Part shown: in pieces, positions 52,690 through 60,107 of the stretch | How the letters are laid out: each line of letters starts with the position of its first letter | How positions within the stretch are numbered: position 1 is the first letter of the stretch | NCBI GenBank assembly: GCA_028288595.1 | Contig: JAQBNK010000083.1 | Span: forward strand, 1 to 64,000 | Direction of reading: 5' to 3' | Length of the DNA stretch: 64,000 bases | From: Chitinophagaceae bacterium | GTDB taxonomy: Bacteria; Bacteroidota; Bacteroidia; Chitinophagales; Chitinophagaceae | Notes under the pieces: generated by a model | What the model was told of the DNA's origin: nothing | Databases searched by the model: none | Seen by the model: the letters and a program-made list of their open reading frames with translations, nothing else | Program-made: the position numbers and the translations under genes

Positions 52690-52763
52690 GGCTGCGTAGC
52701 TCAATTGAATAGAGCATCTGACTACGGATCAGAAGGTTTCAGGTTTGAATCCTGACGCGGTCA
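52690..52763 (+). tRNA. tRNA-Arg (anticodon ACG)
   Basis: Cloverleaf can be folded by eye: acceptor GGCTGCG with CGCGGTC, D-stem GCTC/GAGC, anticodon stem TCTGA/TCAGA with loop CTACGGA (anticodon ACG), and T-stem TCAGG/CCTGA with loop TTTGAAT. Discriminator A at 52763; no encoded CCA. The T-loop has TTTGAAT instead of the usual TTCGAAT. It reads CGU codons (and CGC/CGA after A-to-I editing). The accessory island starts immediately downstream, so the gene is a plausible integration site. Confidence 0.9.
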
Positions 52764-52770
52764 CTTGAAA

Positions 52771-52797
52771 AGCTTCACAATTTTGTGGAGCTTTTTT
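52771..52797 (+). terminator. Terminator of tRNA-Arg
   Basis: AGCTTCACA (52771-52779) pairs with TGTGGAGCT (52784-52792), with one G-T pair and a four-base loop, followed by six T. It begins eight bases after the tRNA. Confidence 0.85.
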
Positions 52798-53368
52798 ATT
52801 TGACCGACCCCTTTGATTTTTCATTCAGTCTATTGATTATCAAATAACTATTTGCAGTATGCTTGAAATTATGTTCGTCCTTTTTTTCTTTAGGGTAATC
52901 AAACTCCTGTTGGAAATTGAATCTCAAAAAATTTCGATTTTTCAAATTTGCAAACAATTTGCAAACATTTTCTAAAAATTGCTTGATTTTAAGCGATTTG
53001 TTTGTTGCATATTTTTTTCAAAAAGCAAAGAACTATTCAAAGCAAAATTAAAAGATTTCATAGTTCATGGGTCAAACAATAAACAATATTATTTAGACAT
53101 TTATATTTAATCCTACTGTTGGCTAAAGTGTTTTTTTGATTTTCAGTAGCAACTGGCGGCCGGTTTTTTTCAAGCCATACATGATACCACTAAAAATAAT
53201 TGACAAAGTGAGTAGCACAGTTAATGTACATTTTGTTCATGGGGCAATCATATTTTCCCTGACACACAAAAGGCTTTTGCCGTTGCAAAATGCCGACACA
53301 TATTACGTGGGTAACTTTTATTAAAGTAAACTTATATTCCAAGGTTAATTCAGGAAATTCGTCTAAGT
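52798..53368. other. 571-bp gene-free stretch at the island's left edge
   Basis: No convincing gene; a 62-codon frame at 53136-53324 has no coding features. It holds a perfect 11-bp tandem repeat ATTTGCAAACA at 52946-52956 and 52957-52967. A small inverted repeat ACTTT/AAAGT lies just before the PIN gene (around 53313). The composition is more A/T-rich than the core region. Confidence 0.5.
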
Positions 53369-54664
53369 ATGAACCACCTTTTTCTCGACACAAACATTTT
53401 TCTTCACTTTCGTGATTTCGACCAGATCGACTGGGCGGCATTATTAAATTCAAATGGGCCATTTGAATTTATGATCGCACCGGCAGTAATGGCCGAACTG
53501 GATGCGCATAAATACAACGCTTCAAAAAGAGTATCCAGAATTGCAAAAAAAATACTTCCCCGAATTGAACAAATAATTGAAAACCCGACTCTATGCCGTT
53601 ATGGAGTTAATTATATTATTAGACAACCTCGTACTGAAATTTTTGACCTATACCAGCTTGATAAAAATGTAAAAGATGATTGTTTGCTGGCCTCCATAAA
53701 ACAGTACATCAATGAAGAAAAAAAAGATCCCGTATATTTTGTTACACATGACGTGGGGCCTCGTCTAAAAGCCCAACAACTTGGGATCACTACTATTCGA
53801 TTACCTGAAGAGTTTATGCTGCCCGAAGAGTTGGAAGATGTAGAAAAGAAAAATAAGGCCTTGACAAACGAGCTTGCCGAATTAAAAAAACGTTTACCAG
53901 TGCTGAAGCTTGTTTTTAAAGATGGCAATGAATTTCTGCATGTCAACGCACGTCAAGAAATAGTTGGGAGAGCCCAATATGTGGAGCGAGAAATGGCCAA
54001 ACTGAGATCCGAGATTTCGTATCTCACATATTTTGAAACTGATGCGAGCGCCGATCAGACAGGGCTGCGTGCTGCTTTCGCTTTCCATGCCAGCCTGATG
54101 GGATTGAGTAAGGACCAGGTCAAAGATTACAATAAAGAGCTGGACAATTACTTTGAAAAATCTAAAATATTTTTCGCACAAGAATATGACGTGTATTTGT
54201 TTCGATATAATATGGAAGCAATAAAACTGACTTTGAAAAATTCGGGTACTACTCCGGCAGAAGATATAGATATTGAATTGCACATTCCTGATGGACCTGA
54301 TGTGTTGGCGGCAAAAGACGTTCTTAAACACAAAAAGAGGCCGGAAGAGCCTCATAGGCCAAAGAACAGGTTTGATTTTTACTCACCAGTCATTTCAAAT
54401 ATCCTGAGCCCCTTGCGTTTAAGTGAGGGTGTTTCTTCAATCAACCAAATTACCAGGGAACCATCAATCAAAAAAACTAATAGTTATAATGTAAAATTTC
54501 ACCACGCTGGCCTTAAACACCACCAAGAGGAAACATTTCATTCATTTTATTTAAAGTATAACGATATAAGGAAAGCCGAAAATTTTTCAATGAGTTATAA
54601 ACTCACAGTTGCAAATTTGCCCCAGCCTGTCACAGGCAACTTGCATGTCAAGTTTGAAAAATAG
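53369..54664 (+). CDS. PIN-domain protein with coiled-coil and C-terminal beta domain
   Basis: A 431-aa protein. Residues 1-145 are a PIN ribonuclease domain with acidic residues D7 (LFLDTNIF), E43 (AELD), D103/D104 (KDDCLLAS) and D128 (THDVG) in the expected order. Residues about 152-215 are a predicted coiled coil (VEKKNKALTNELAELKKRL, YVEREMAKLRSEI). The C-terminal ~200 residues contain beta-rich blocks (EAIKLTLKNSGTTPAEDIDIEL). Toxin-type PIN proteins are ~130 aa, so this three-part form is unusual. It is followed 36 nt later by a HEPN-motif gene on the same strand. Function inferred: RNA cleavage. Confidence 0.75.
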   Translation: MNHLFLDTNIFLHFRDFDQIDWAALLNSNGPFEFMIAPAVMAELDAHKYNASKRVSRIAKKILPRIEQIIENPTLCRYGVNYIIRQPRTEIFDLYQLDKNVKDDCLLASIKQYINEEKKDPVYFVTHDVGPRLKAQQLGITTIRLPEEFMLPEELEDVEKKNKALTNELAELKKRLPVLKLVFKDGNEFLHVNARQEIVGRAQYVEREMAKLRSEISYLTYFETDASADQTGLRAAFAFHASLMGLSKDQVKDYNKELDNYFEKSKIFFAQEYDVYLFRYNMEAIKLTLKNSGTTPAEDIDIELHIPDGPDVLAAKDVLKHKKRPEEPHRPKNRFDFYSPVISNILSPLRLSEGVSSINQITREPSIKKTNSYNVKFHHAGLKHHQEETFHSFYLKYNDIRKAENFSMSYKLTVANLPQPVTGNLHVKFEK

Positions 54665-54700
54665 GTTTGCACTAAAAAATCATTTCAACTTGTATAACTT

Positions 54701-55633
54701 ATGATTCATCCTGTAATGGATACTAAATGGCATGCCTTTGAGATCCAATCGTACAAAGATTATTGCCAAAGGTTTTTTCGGGAATTTTATCTGAAAACTG
54801 AGGTGCATGAGGACATCCAGAGCAATGCAAGAATTATTCGTAACCTGACAAAGCTTGCATTTTACGAGTATGAGTTTTTCGATGTGGCGGTAACCCAAGC
54901 CTCGCTGACATTCGAAATGGCACTGCATATTCGTTATAAAGAAATTTCAGGGGACACGTGGCCGGAGAAGAAAAATTTCAGACTACTTATTGAATGGTTT
55001 TGTGACAGGAATTATTTTGAAACCAATAACAAGGAATTTTTGGAACATATTCGGTGGACGAGAAATTATAAGGCTCATCCCAAAATGCATTCATTTGGCG
55101 GACCAATGATTTCTCAGCATATAGATAATTGCATAGCCCTGATTAATGACCTGTATGAAGACAAAGAAACAAGGGCTGATCGTAAGGATCTATACAAACA
55201 AACGGAAATATTATTTAGCAGCATAAATGAAGAGGGGGGACTGATTCGCTGGCCAAACGGTAAAGTTGAAACGGTTTATTTTCTCACCACCGATTTTATC
55301 AATAACAAAACCAAGCCGTTTGAATTCAGTTTTTCTTTCCATCCTGTTTTCGAAGTTCCTAAGGTTTATCAAAAGGGAAATTGCCTCCTGGAGCCAAGAA
55401 GGGAGCTAGACTGCAGCATGGTTAATATGGAAGGGCCACAGATGATTTGCAGTGGACCCGATAAAAGTCAATTGTTTTCTATTGAAGTAATTAAGGATGG
55501 TGCAGCAAGAAATAAATTTAAAAAATGGAAAGATGAATACAATATATATTCGGCAGCCACTATGCACTTCCATGCTATTTCCTCGGGCCCTTCCAGAGCT
55601 TTTGACCTGCTTTTAAAATTTTATAAGGATTAA
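54701..55633 (+). CDS. HEPN-like protein of unknown function
   Basis: A 310-aa protein. Helices at 45-80 (EYEFFDVAVTQASLTFEMAL) and 95-125 lead to WTRNYKAHP, which fits the HEPN RNase motif R-x4-H (R121, H126). The C-terminal half (about 165-310) is beta-rich with the segments RWPNGKVETVYFLTTDF and EFSFSFHPVFEVPKVY and is of unknown type. The start could be ATG 54701 or 54716. It is directly downstream of the PIN gene, and the pair looks like one transcription unit closed by terminators at 55730 and 55758. HEPN assignment is by motif and helix placement only. Confidence 0.55.
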   Translation: MIHPVMDTKWHAFEIQSYKDYCQRFFREFYLKTEVHEDIQSNARIIRNLTKLAFYEYEFFDVAVTQASLTFEMALHIRYKEISGDTWPEKKNFRLLIEWFCDRNYFETNNKEFLEHIRWTRNYKAHPKMHSFGGPMISQHIDNCIALINDLYEDKETRADRKDLYKQTEILFSSINEEGGLIRWPNGKVETVYFLTTDFINNKTKPFEFSFSFHPVFEVPKVYQKGNCLLEPRRELDCSMVNMEGPQMICSGPDKSQLFSIEVIKDGAARNKFKKWKDEYNIYSAATMHFHAISSGPSRAFDLLLKFYKD

Positions 55634-55722
55634 TTTGCGAAAGTATGTATATCCTCTCTGTTTGAACAATCCTGAGGGGCCATTCATTACAGACTATTCG
55701 AAAATCTTGGATAAAAAATTTG

Positions 55723-55730
55723 TATTTTTG
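55723..55730 (+). promoter_or_regulatory. Possible -7 box upstream of the AbiEii gene
   Basis: TATTTTTG matches TAnnTTTG. It is immediately followed by the hairpin GGTGTGC-AAA-GCACACC, which would then lie in the leader. Confidence 0.35.
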
Positions 55731-55785
55731 GTGTGCAAAGCACACCGATTCTTTTTGAAAAAGGGCCCTAACGGGCTTTTTGTTT
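55730..55785 (+). terminator. Two hairpins before the AbiEii gene (terminator or leader)
   Basis: GGTGTGC (55730-55736) pairs with GCACACC (55740-55746), followed by TTCTTTTTG. A second stem around GGGCCC-TAAC-GGGCTT (55763-55779) is followed by a T-run. They can end PIN-HEPN transcription or attenuate transcription entering the toxin gene. Confidence 0.55.
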
Positions 55786-55808
55786 TAATGCCAATTTCTT
55801 TTTAAAAA

Positions 55809-56696
55809 ATGAACTCCGAGCTCGTCAATAAAATTAAAAAAATAGCAATTATCGCATTGGCGTCTGATGATAAATTAATAGAAACAATTGTTCTTAAAGG
55901 CGGCAATGCCATTGATCTTGCATGGAAACATGAGTTTGATAAAATATCCAGAACTTCTTATGATCTCGATTTTTCAATCGAAGACGGTGATTTTTCTGAA
56001 GATGAAAAAGACATCTCGGAAAGAATTGAAAAAACTCTGGCTGCTACATTTTTAGAAAATAATTACGTTGTACTGGACTACAAATTTGTTCATAAACCAA
56101 AAACCATTAAGCAGGAAGTCGCTGATTTTTGGGGTGGTTATAAGGCCACTTTTAAAGTCATTGACAAAAAAGTGTATGACACTTTACCTCTGAACCCTGA
56201 TGCATTCAGAAGACACGCCGTTCCTTTGAAGCCGGATACCTCCCCTGTCTTTGAACTTGAGTTCAGTAAATATGAATATATAGGCGAGAATAAGACTGAA
56301 ATTAAGGTTGATGGATATACCATTTATGTGTATACCCCTGAAATGATTGTTTTCGAAAAGCTCCGGGCTCTCTGCCAGCAACTGCCCGCTTACAGGGCCA
56401 TACTGCCTTCACATTCGCCAAGGCCGCGGGCCAGAGACTTTTATGATATACACCTGATCATGTCTGTGCATACGATCGATCCAGGATCTGAAGGAAATAA
56501 AGAACTCATCGCCCATATATTTGAAGCGAAAAAAGTACCGTTAAGCTTTATCCGGGATATCCGGTCGAGCAAAGATTTACACAGAGATGACTGGAATAGT
56601 GTTGAGCATACCGTGGATGTAACAGAGAAGCTGGAAGACTTCGATTTTTATTTCGAATATGTTCTCGAGCGTTTTGAGGGGCTTACATTCCCTTAG
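55809..56696 (+). CDS. AbiEii/AbiGii-family nucleotidyltransferase toxin
   Basis: A 295-aa AbiEii-type toxin (type IV toxin-antitoxin). The core GGNAIDLAWKHEFDKISRTSYDLDFS contains the glycines 31-32 and the metal-binding D52/D54. RARDFYDIHLI (about 216) matches the conserved C-terminal helix of the family. Known relatives transfer nucleotides to tRNA or inhibit growth. The gene is on the plus strand and converges with its likely antitoxin, overlapping it by 14 bp at the 3' ends, instead of lying downstream of it as in the classical operon. Confidence 0.88.
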   Translation: MNSELVNKIKKIAIIALASDDKLIETIVLKGGNAIDLAWKHEFDKISRTSYDLDFSIEDGDFSEDEKDISERIEKTLAATFLENNYVVLDYKFVHKPKTIKQEVADFWGGYKATFKVIDKKVYDTLPLNPDAFRRHAVPLKPDTSPVFELEFSKYEYIGENKTEIKVDGYTIYVYTPEMIVFEKLRALCQQLPAYRAILPSHSPRPRARDFYDIHLIMSVHTIDPGSEGNKELIAHIFEAKKVPLSFIRDIRSSKDLHRDDWNSVEHTVDVTEKLEDFDFYFEYVLERFEGLTFP

Positions 56697-57549
56697 GATA
56701 ATAGATCATCCAGTCCTCAGAATAAGCTTTTTGCCCCATCTCGTAAGTAAGATAAAATCTACGGTTTTTTTTCTTTTCCTTTAATAGAGTCAACTTTTTA
56801 GATTCGTAGCCAGCTCGCTCCATATAAAACCCAATTGCCTGGTGATAGGGATAAATAAAATTCATGGCATCAAGGATAGCTATTAGTTTGTTAATGGATA
56901 TGCTATCCATTGCTCTTTTGTATGCTTCCAGCACGGCATCGACTCCGCCTGCATACAAGGGTCTAACAGTTATATCAATCAGTGTTCTTTCCAATCCCGT
57001 AACAGGCACATTTTCAATGGTAGTAACACCGGCCCGGTTTGTATTCATTCCGTTAAGAATGATAATTTCATAGTCCTCGTAAATAACTTTAGAGATGGCC
57101 TTCCGCTGTGGCTTTGAGAACGCGGCATCAATAGCTGCCTGTTCCAACGTTCGGTTTGTATTAATTTTTTTTGATTGCTCAAAAGTCGAATAAATTCTTT
57201 TGGGTACCTGGGTAGTCAATCCGTTTAAGAAAACGGCAGTATAATGCGATATATAGGACTTATTAAACAGAGATACGGCCACTTGGTATGGGGTGGCTTC
57301 ATCTGAAATAAATCGTTCCTTTTTTCCAACGAAACTTTCAAATTCAATTACCTGTTTTTTTAAAATACCCCGCTGAAGTAATTGCTCAATAAACTTGTCT
57401 GGATAGGTAGATAAGGGAAGATTCCAGATGCCCCGTCGTTCTTCAAATATTTCTTTGATTTCTTCCCTTGAAAAAACCTTTTTTGGACCCTTGGTAAAAA
57501 AAGATTTGATCGAAGACTCCGCAATAATAAAGCGAGATTTATTAGCCAT
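56683..57549 (-). CDS. AbiEi-family antitoxin/regulator
   Basis: A 288-aa protein of the AbiEi type: N-terminal winged-helix region (KVFSREEIKEIFEERRGIWNLP, 20-45; LLQRGILKK about 62-71) and an AbiEi-like C-terminal domain (SYISHYTAVFLNGLTTQVPKRIY, GVTTIENVPVTGLERTLIDITVRP). The family binds inverted repeats near its promoter and represses it. Here three palindromes sharing GTATATATAC lie upstream (57553-57804). It is transcribed toward the toxin gene, so transcripts overlap antisense. Confidence 0.86.
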   Translation of the reverse strand: MANKSRFIIAESSIKSFFTKGPKKVFSREEIKEIFEERRGIWNLPLSTYPDKFIEQLLQRGILKKQVIEFESFVGKKERFISDEATPYQVAVSLFNKSYISHYTAVFLNGLTTQVPKRIYSTFEQSKKINTNRTLEQAAIDAAFSKPQRKAISKVIYEDYEIIILNGMNTNRAGVTTIENVPVTGLERTLIDITVRPLYAGGVDAVLEAYKRAMDSISINKLIAILDAMNFIYPYHQAIGFYMERAGYESKKLTLLKEKKKNRRFYLTYEMGQKAYSEDWMIYYPKGM

Positions 57550-57552
57550 AAT

Positions 57553-57578
57553 GATATAAAGTATATATACTTTATATC
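57553..57578 (-). promoter_or_regulatory. Palindromic operator 1 of the AbiEi gene
   Basis: 26-bp perfect palindrome centred on GTATATATAC, with outer arms GATATAAA and TTTATATC. It ends 4 bp from the antitoxin start codon. Confidence 0.68.
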
Positions 57579-57686
57579 TTCAAAGTTACAATTTTTTCAT
57601 GACATATATAGTTGAGTCCAGGAAATATTTTTCGGGAAGTAAAGAAATTAGCAGGAGAACTGGAGAAGAGAGGATTATGAGGATAC

Positions 57687-57706
57687 TTAAAGTATATATA
57701 CTTTAA
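57687..57706. promoter_or_regulatory. Palindromic operator 2 upstream of AbiEi
   Basis: TTAAAGTATATATACTTTAA, a 20-bp perfect palindrome with the same AAAGTATATATACTTT core as operator 1, 131 bp centre to centre from it. Confidence 0.6.
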
Positions 57707-57779
57707 ATAAAGTTAAGAAATATTCTTTAACTCAAAAATTCGAGTGAAATACCTAATATTTTTACATTAACTGCTATAT

Positions 57780-57804
57780 GCGAATATGTATATATACTAT
57801 TCGC
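57780..57804. promoter_or_regulatory. Palindromic operator 3
   Basis: GCGAATA (57780-57786) and TATTCGC (57798-57804) flank GTATATATAC (57788-57797), with one extra base on the left side. It shares the 10-bp core with operators 1 and 2 but has different flanks, 96 bp from operator 2. Confidence 0.5.
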
Positions 57805-57904
57805 AAGTTACAGGATTTAATTGATATTTCAAAATCGAATCAGGATCAAGTCGTTATAGAACAAATTCTGAACGGCCCCCGGGGGTATCAATAAAGTGTT
57901 TTTA

Positions 57905-59032
57905 TTACTTAAGCCTAAGATAATTATTTTGAAGTCCTTTCATTTCTCTTGCTACTTTGGTATCAGAAACTTCTGTATAAAGCTGCGTGTAAGTGATAGT
58001 GCTGTGACCAAGCATTTTTGAAATCCCTTCAATTGATGCCCCATATTTCAGGGCGAAGCTGCTTGCAAAAGTTTTTCTACCTGAATGACTGGAAATCTTT
58101 TTATTAATACCGCAGGCAGACATAATTTTCAGTAGCAACAGATTATACATTGTGAGACTATGCATAGGGAAAAGTGCACCCGGCACTCTTGGTTTGGATT
58201 TTATTTCCCAGGAGCCTGATGTTTGAATAATCTTTAGGGCTTTTGGTAAAAGCGGTACAGAAGTTCTGTTGCTCGTTTTTCGGCGAAACAAAATGATCCA
58301 TTGATTGCCATCAACGCCTGTAAAAAGGTGTCCCTGTTTTAAATGCAAGAGGTCCGAATAAGACAGCCCTGTATAACATTGTAATAAAAACATTTGCTTA
58401 ACAAAATTATGAACATGATTGCTAAAGCGTGTTTTTGCCAAAAGCCCGAATTCAGCGAGCGATAGGCAAGAGGTAGTCCCTTTAATTTGTTGTCCTTTGA
58501 ATTTGAAGAATGGGCTGTGTTCAAGCCAACCATTTTTTACTGCAAAATGAATGATCCATTTTAAATTCCTGCAATGTCCATCACATGTATTAATAGAATT
58601 TCTTCTTATTTTCAATATGTATTGTTTAAAGGCCTCAATAAACCCAACATCGAGATAGCGTAGCTCAATGTGATCCAGTTTAGTCAGGGATAAATACTGT
58701 TTTAAGACAAGCCTTGTCTGGCGGTAACGCTCCACAGTACCCTTTGCAAAATCGAGACCACAGCGTTTTTGAATATGGCCGAAATGTAATTCTACAAGTT
58801 GCGAAAGTTTGGTTTGTCCGCCGGGTTCATCGAAAACACTGTAAAACAAAACGGAACATTCAACCTTCCCTTTGACCAAAAGTTCCCGGTATTTCCTGAT
58901 AATAAAGCAGTGCAGCAGCTTTTGCCAAAGGGGTTGCGGAAGTTGTGATTTAAATAATTTTGTTCTTGACAGGCCGTTAAAATCTATGCATAGCTTATAA
59001 CCCTTGAAGCTGACCGCCAGTTTATTTTCCAT
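57905..59032 (-). CDS. Tyrosine recombinase, IntDOT-like
   Basis: A 375-aa phage-integrase-family recombinase. Catalytic positions visible: H316-x2-R319 in SSHSGRKTFASSF, H343 in LGHSTITYTQ, and nucleophile Y352 in TQLYTEV. The first conserved arginine box reads YTGLSYSDL, with serine where most integrases have arginine, as in the CTnDOT integrase. The N-terminal ~100 residues are basic and beta-like (arm-binding type), followed by the SAM-like core-binding domain (about 85-180). Overlaps the next recombinase gene by 11 bp, so the two are translationally coupled. Confidence 0.87.
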   Translation of the reverse strand: MENKLAVSFKGYKLCIDFNGLSRTKLFKSQLPQPLWQKLLHCFIIRKYRELLVKGKVECSVLFYSVFDEPGGQTKLSQLVELHFGHIQKRCGLDFAKGTVERYRQTRLVLKQYLSLTKLDHIELRYLDVGFIEAFKQYILKIRRNSINTCDGHCRNLKWIIHFAVKNGWLEHSPFFKFKGQQIKGTTSCLSLAEFGLLAKTRFSNHVHNFVKQMFLLQCYTGLSYSDLLHLKQGHLFTGVDGNQWIILFRRKTSNRTSVPLLPKALKIIQTSGSWEIKSKPRVPGALFPMHSLTMYNLLLLKIMSACGINKKISSHSGRKTFASSFALKYGASIEGISKMLGHSTITYTQLYTEVSDTKVAREMKGLQNNYLRLK

Positions 59033-60014
59033 TCATAGCTTTTTTTATTTTTTTCATATCTGAGGCCACCAGCAAATCCGAGGAAAATGCGTGTTTTTGT
59101 GTGTACCTCACACGGGTATGTCCCAGCATCGCGGATAAAGATTCTAAAGACAATCCCCCCGCCAGTGCAATGGTTCTTGAAAAAGTTTTACGTCCTGACT
59201 GGCTCGTTATGTTACGGTCAATTTCGCAATGCTTCATGATTTTTGCCAGGTGAAGGTTAAACCTGTTGACATTAAAAAGGGGAATTAGCGCTCCGGGAAT
59301 ATATTGAAGGGCCTGCACGTAATATCTTTGTAACCGGGCCAGCGCTTTACCTGATTCAGGTAGAAGAGGGATAGCTGACCGAACATTATTTAGTCGTTTT
59401 AGAATAATCCAGTTTTTCCCGTCTCGTTTTACGAGATTATCTTTTTTCAGGTTCTTCATATCCATGTAACCCAATCCTGTATAACACTGGAAAATAAAAA
59501 CATCTCTTGCATAAGATAGATAACGGTGTGGAAAATTTGCCTGGCGAATACGTTCCAATTCCTCCAGGCTTAGCCACAAGCGGTCATTTGTTTTTTGCAG
59601 GCATTTAAAATGAAGGAAGGGGTTATGGGAGATGAATTTTTTTTGGACAGCATAATTTAGAATCCGCCTAAGGTTAGAACATAACCTGGCTGCATAATTT
59701 CCGCATGATTTTTTTGATGAAAGAATATACAGTGCAAAATCATCGATAAGTTGGTACATGATATCTCTTACCTGTATATTACTGCATCCATTATATAGCA
59801 GGAAAGCTTTTAATTTTCTCTCTGTAAACGCGTATTGCTTATAGGTACTTGAGGAAATTGTTTTACCAACTTCTGATTTTCTTTTCCTATTGTAACTTTT
59901 TACCAGGCTAACCAGGGTCATAGAACCTTTCATACCTTGCTCTATTTCACCTGTGAGAAAATCTAGATTTTCATTTTCCTTCTTTATCATTTCTACGTAG
60001 CGGTCTAGCAACAT
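59022..60014 (-). CDS. Tyrosine-recombinase-like protein lacking the catalytic tyrosine
   Basis: A 330-aa integrase-family protein similar in domain order to its downstream neighbour. HxxR reads Q272-S-G-R275 (SQSGRKTF), so the histidine is replaced, and the position of the nucleophilic tyrosine is histidine 308 (YTQKHAF against YTQLYTEV). H299 in LGHTRV is kept. The first arginine box has TGLGYMDM. It therefore probably cannot form the covalent DNA intermediate and may be a structural or regulatory partner. The overlap with both neighbours (10 bp and 11 bp) points to an operon of three recombinases. Confidence 0.8.
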   Translation of the reverse strand: MLLDRYVEMIKKENENLDFLTGEIEQGMKGSMTLVSLVKSYNRKRKSEVGKTISSSTYKQYAFTERKLKAFLLYNGCSNIQVRDIMYQLIDDFALYILSSKKSCGNYAARLCSNLRRILNYAVQKKFISHNPFLHFKCLQKTNDRLWLSLEELERIRQANFPHRYLSYARDVFIFQCYTGLGYMDMKNLKKDNLVKRDGKNWIILKRLNNVRSAIPLLPESGKALARLQRYYVQALQYIPGALIPLFNVNRFNLHLAKIMKHCEIDRNITSQSGRKTFSRTIALAGGLSLESLSAMLGHTRVRYTQKHAFSSDLLVASDMKKIKKAMNGK

Positions 60015-60048
60015 ACCCGTAGTGCGGGAAACATATTCGTTAATGCCA

Positions 60049-60064
60049 GAGGCCTGGGGGCCTC
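60049..60064. repeat. G+C-rich palindrome GAGGCC-TGGG-GGCCTC
   Basis: Perfect six-base arms in an A/T-rich island, near the start of the tyrosine recombinase-like gene. A comparable G+C palindrome CCCCCGGGGG (57876-57885) lies near the end of the other tyrosine recombinase gene, so the pair is flanked by both. Confidence 0.45.
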
Positions 60065-60074
60065 CCTACCATAC

Positions 60075-60107
60075 AAGCCGGAAAAATCTGATTTTTCCGG
60101 CTTTTTT
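60075..60107 (+). terminator. Intrinsic terminator-type hairpin inside the serine recombinase 3' end
   Basis: A 13-bp perfect stem (60075-60087 with 60091-60103, core AAGCCGGAAAAAT) followed by a T-run on the plus strand. It stops plus-strand transcription; on the minus strand it lies within the apparent coding sequence. Confidence 0.6.

Noticed and set aside
53136-53324. 62-codon frame before the PIN gene
   Set aside because: Contained in a non-coding, A/T-rich stretch with no recognisable domain; overlapped by an equally unsupported frame on the other strand.
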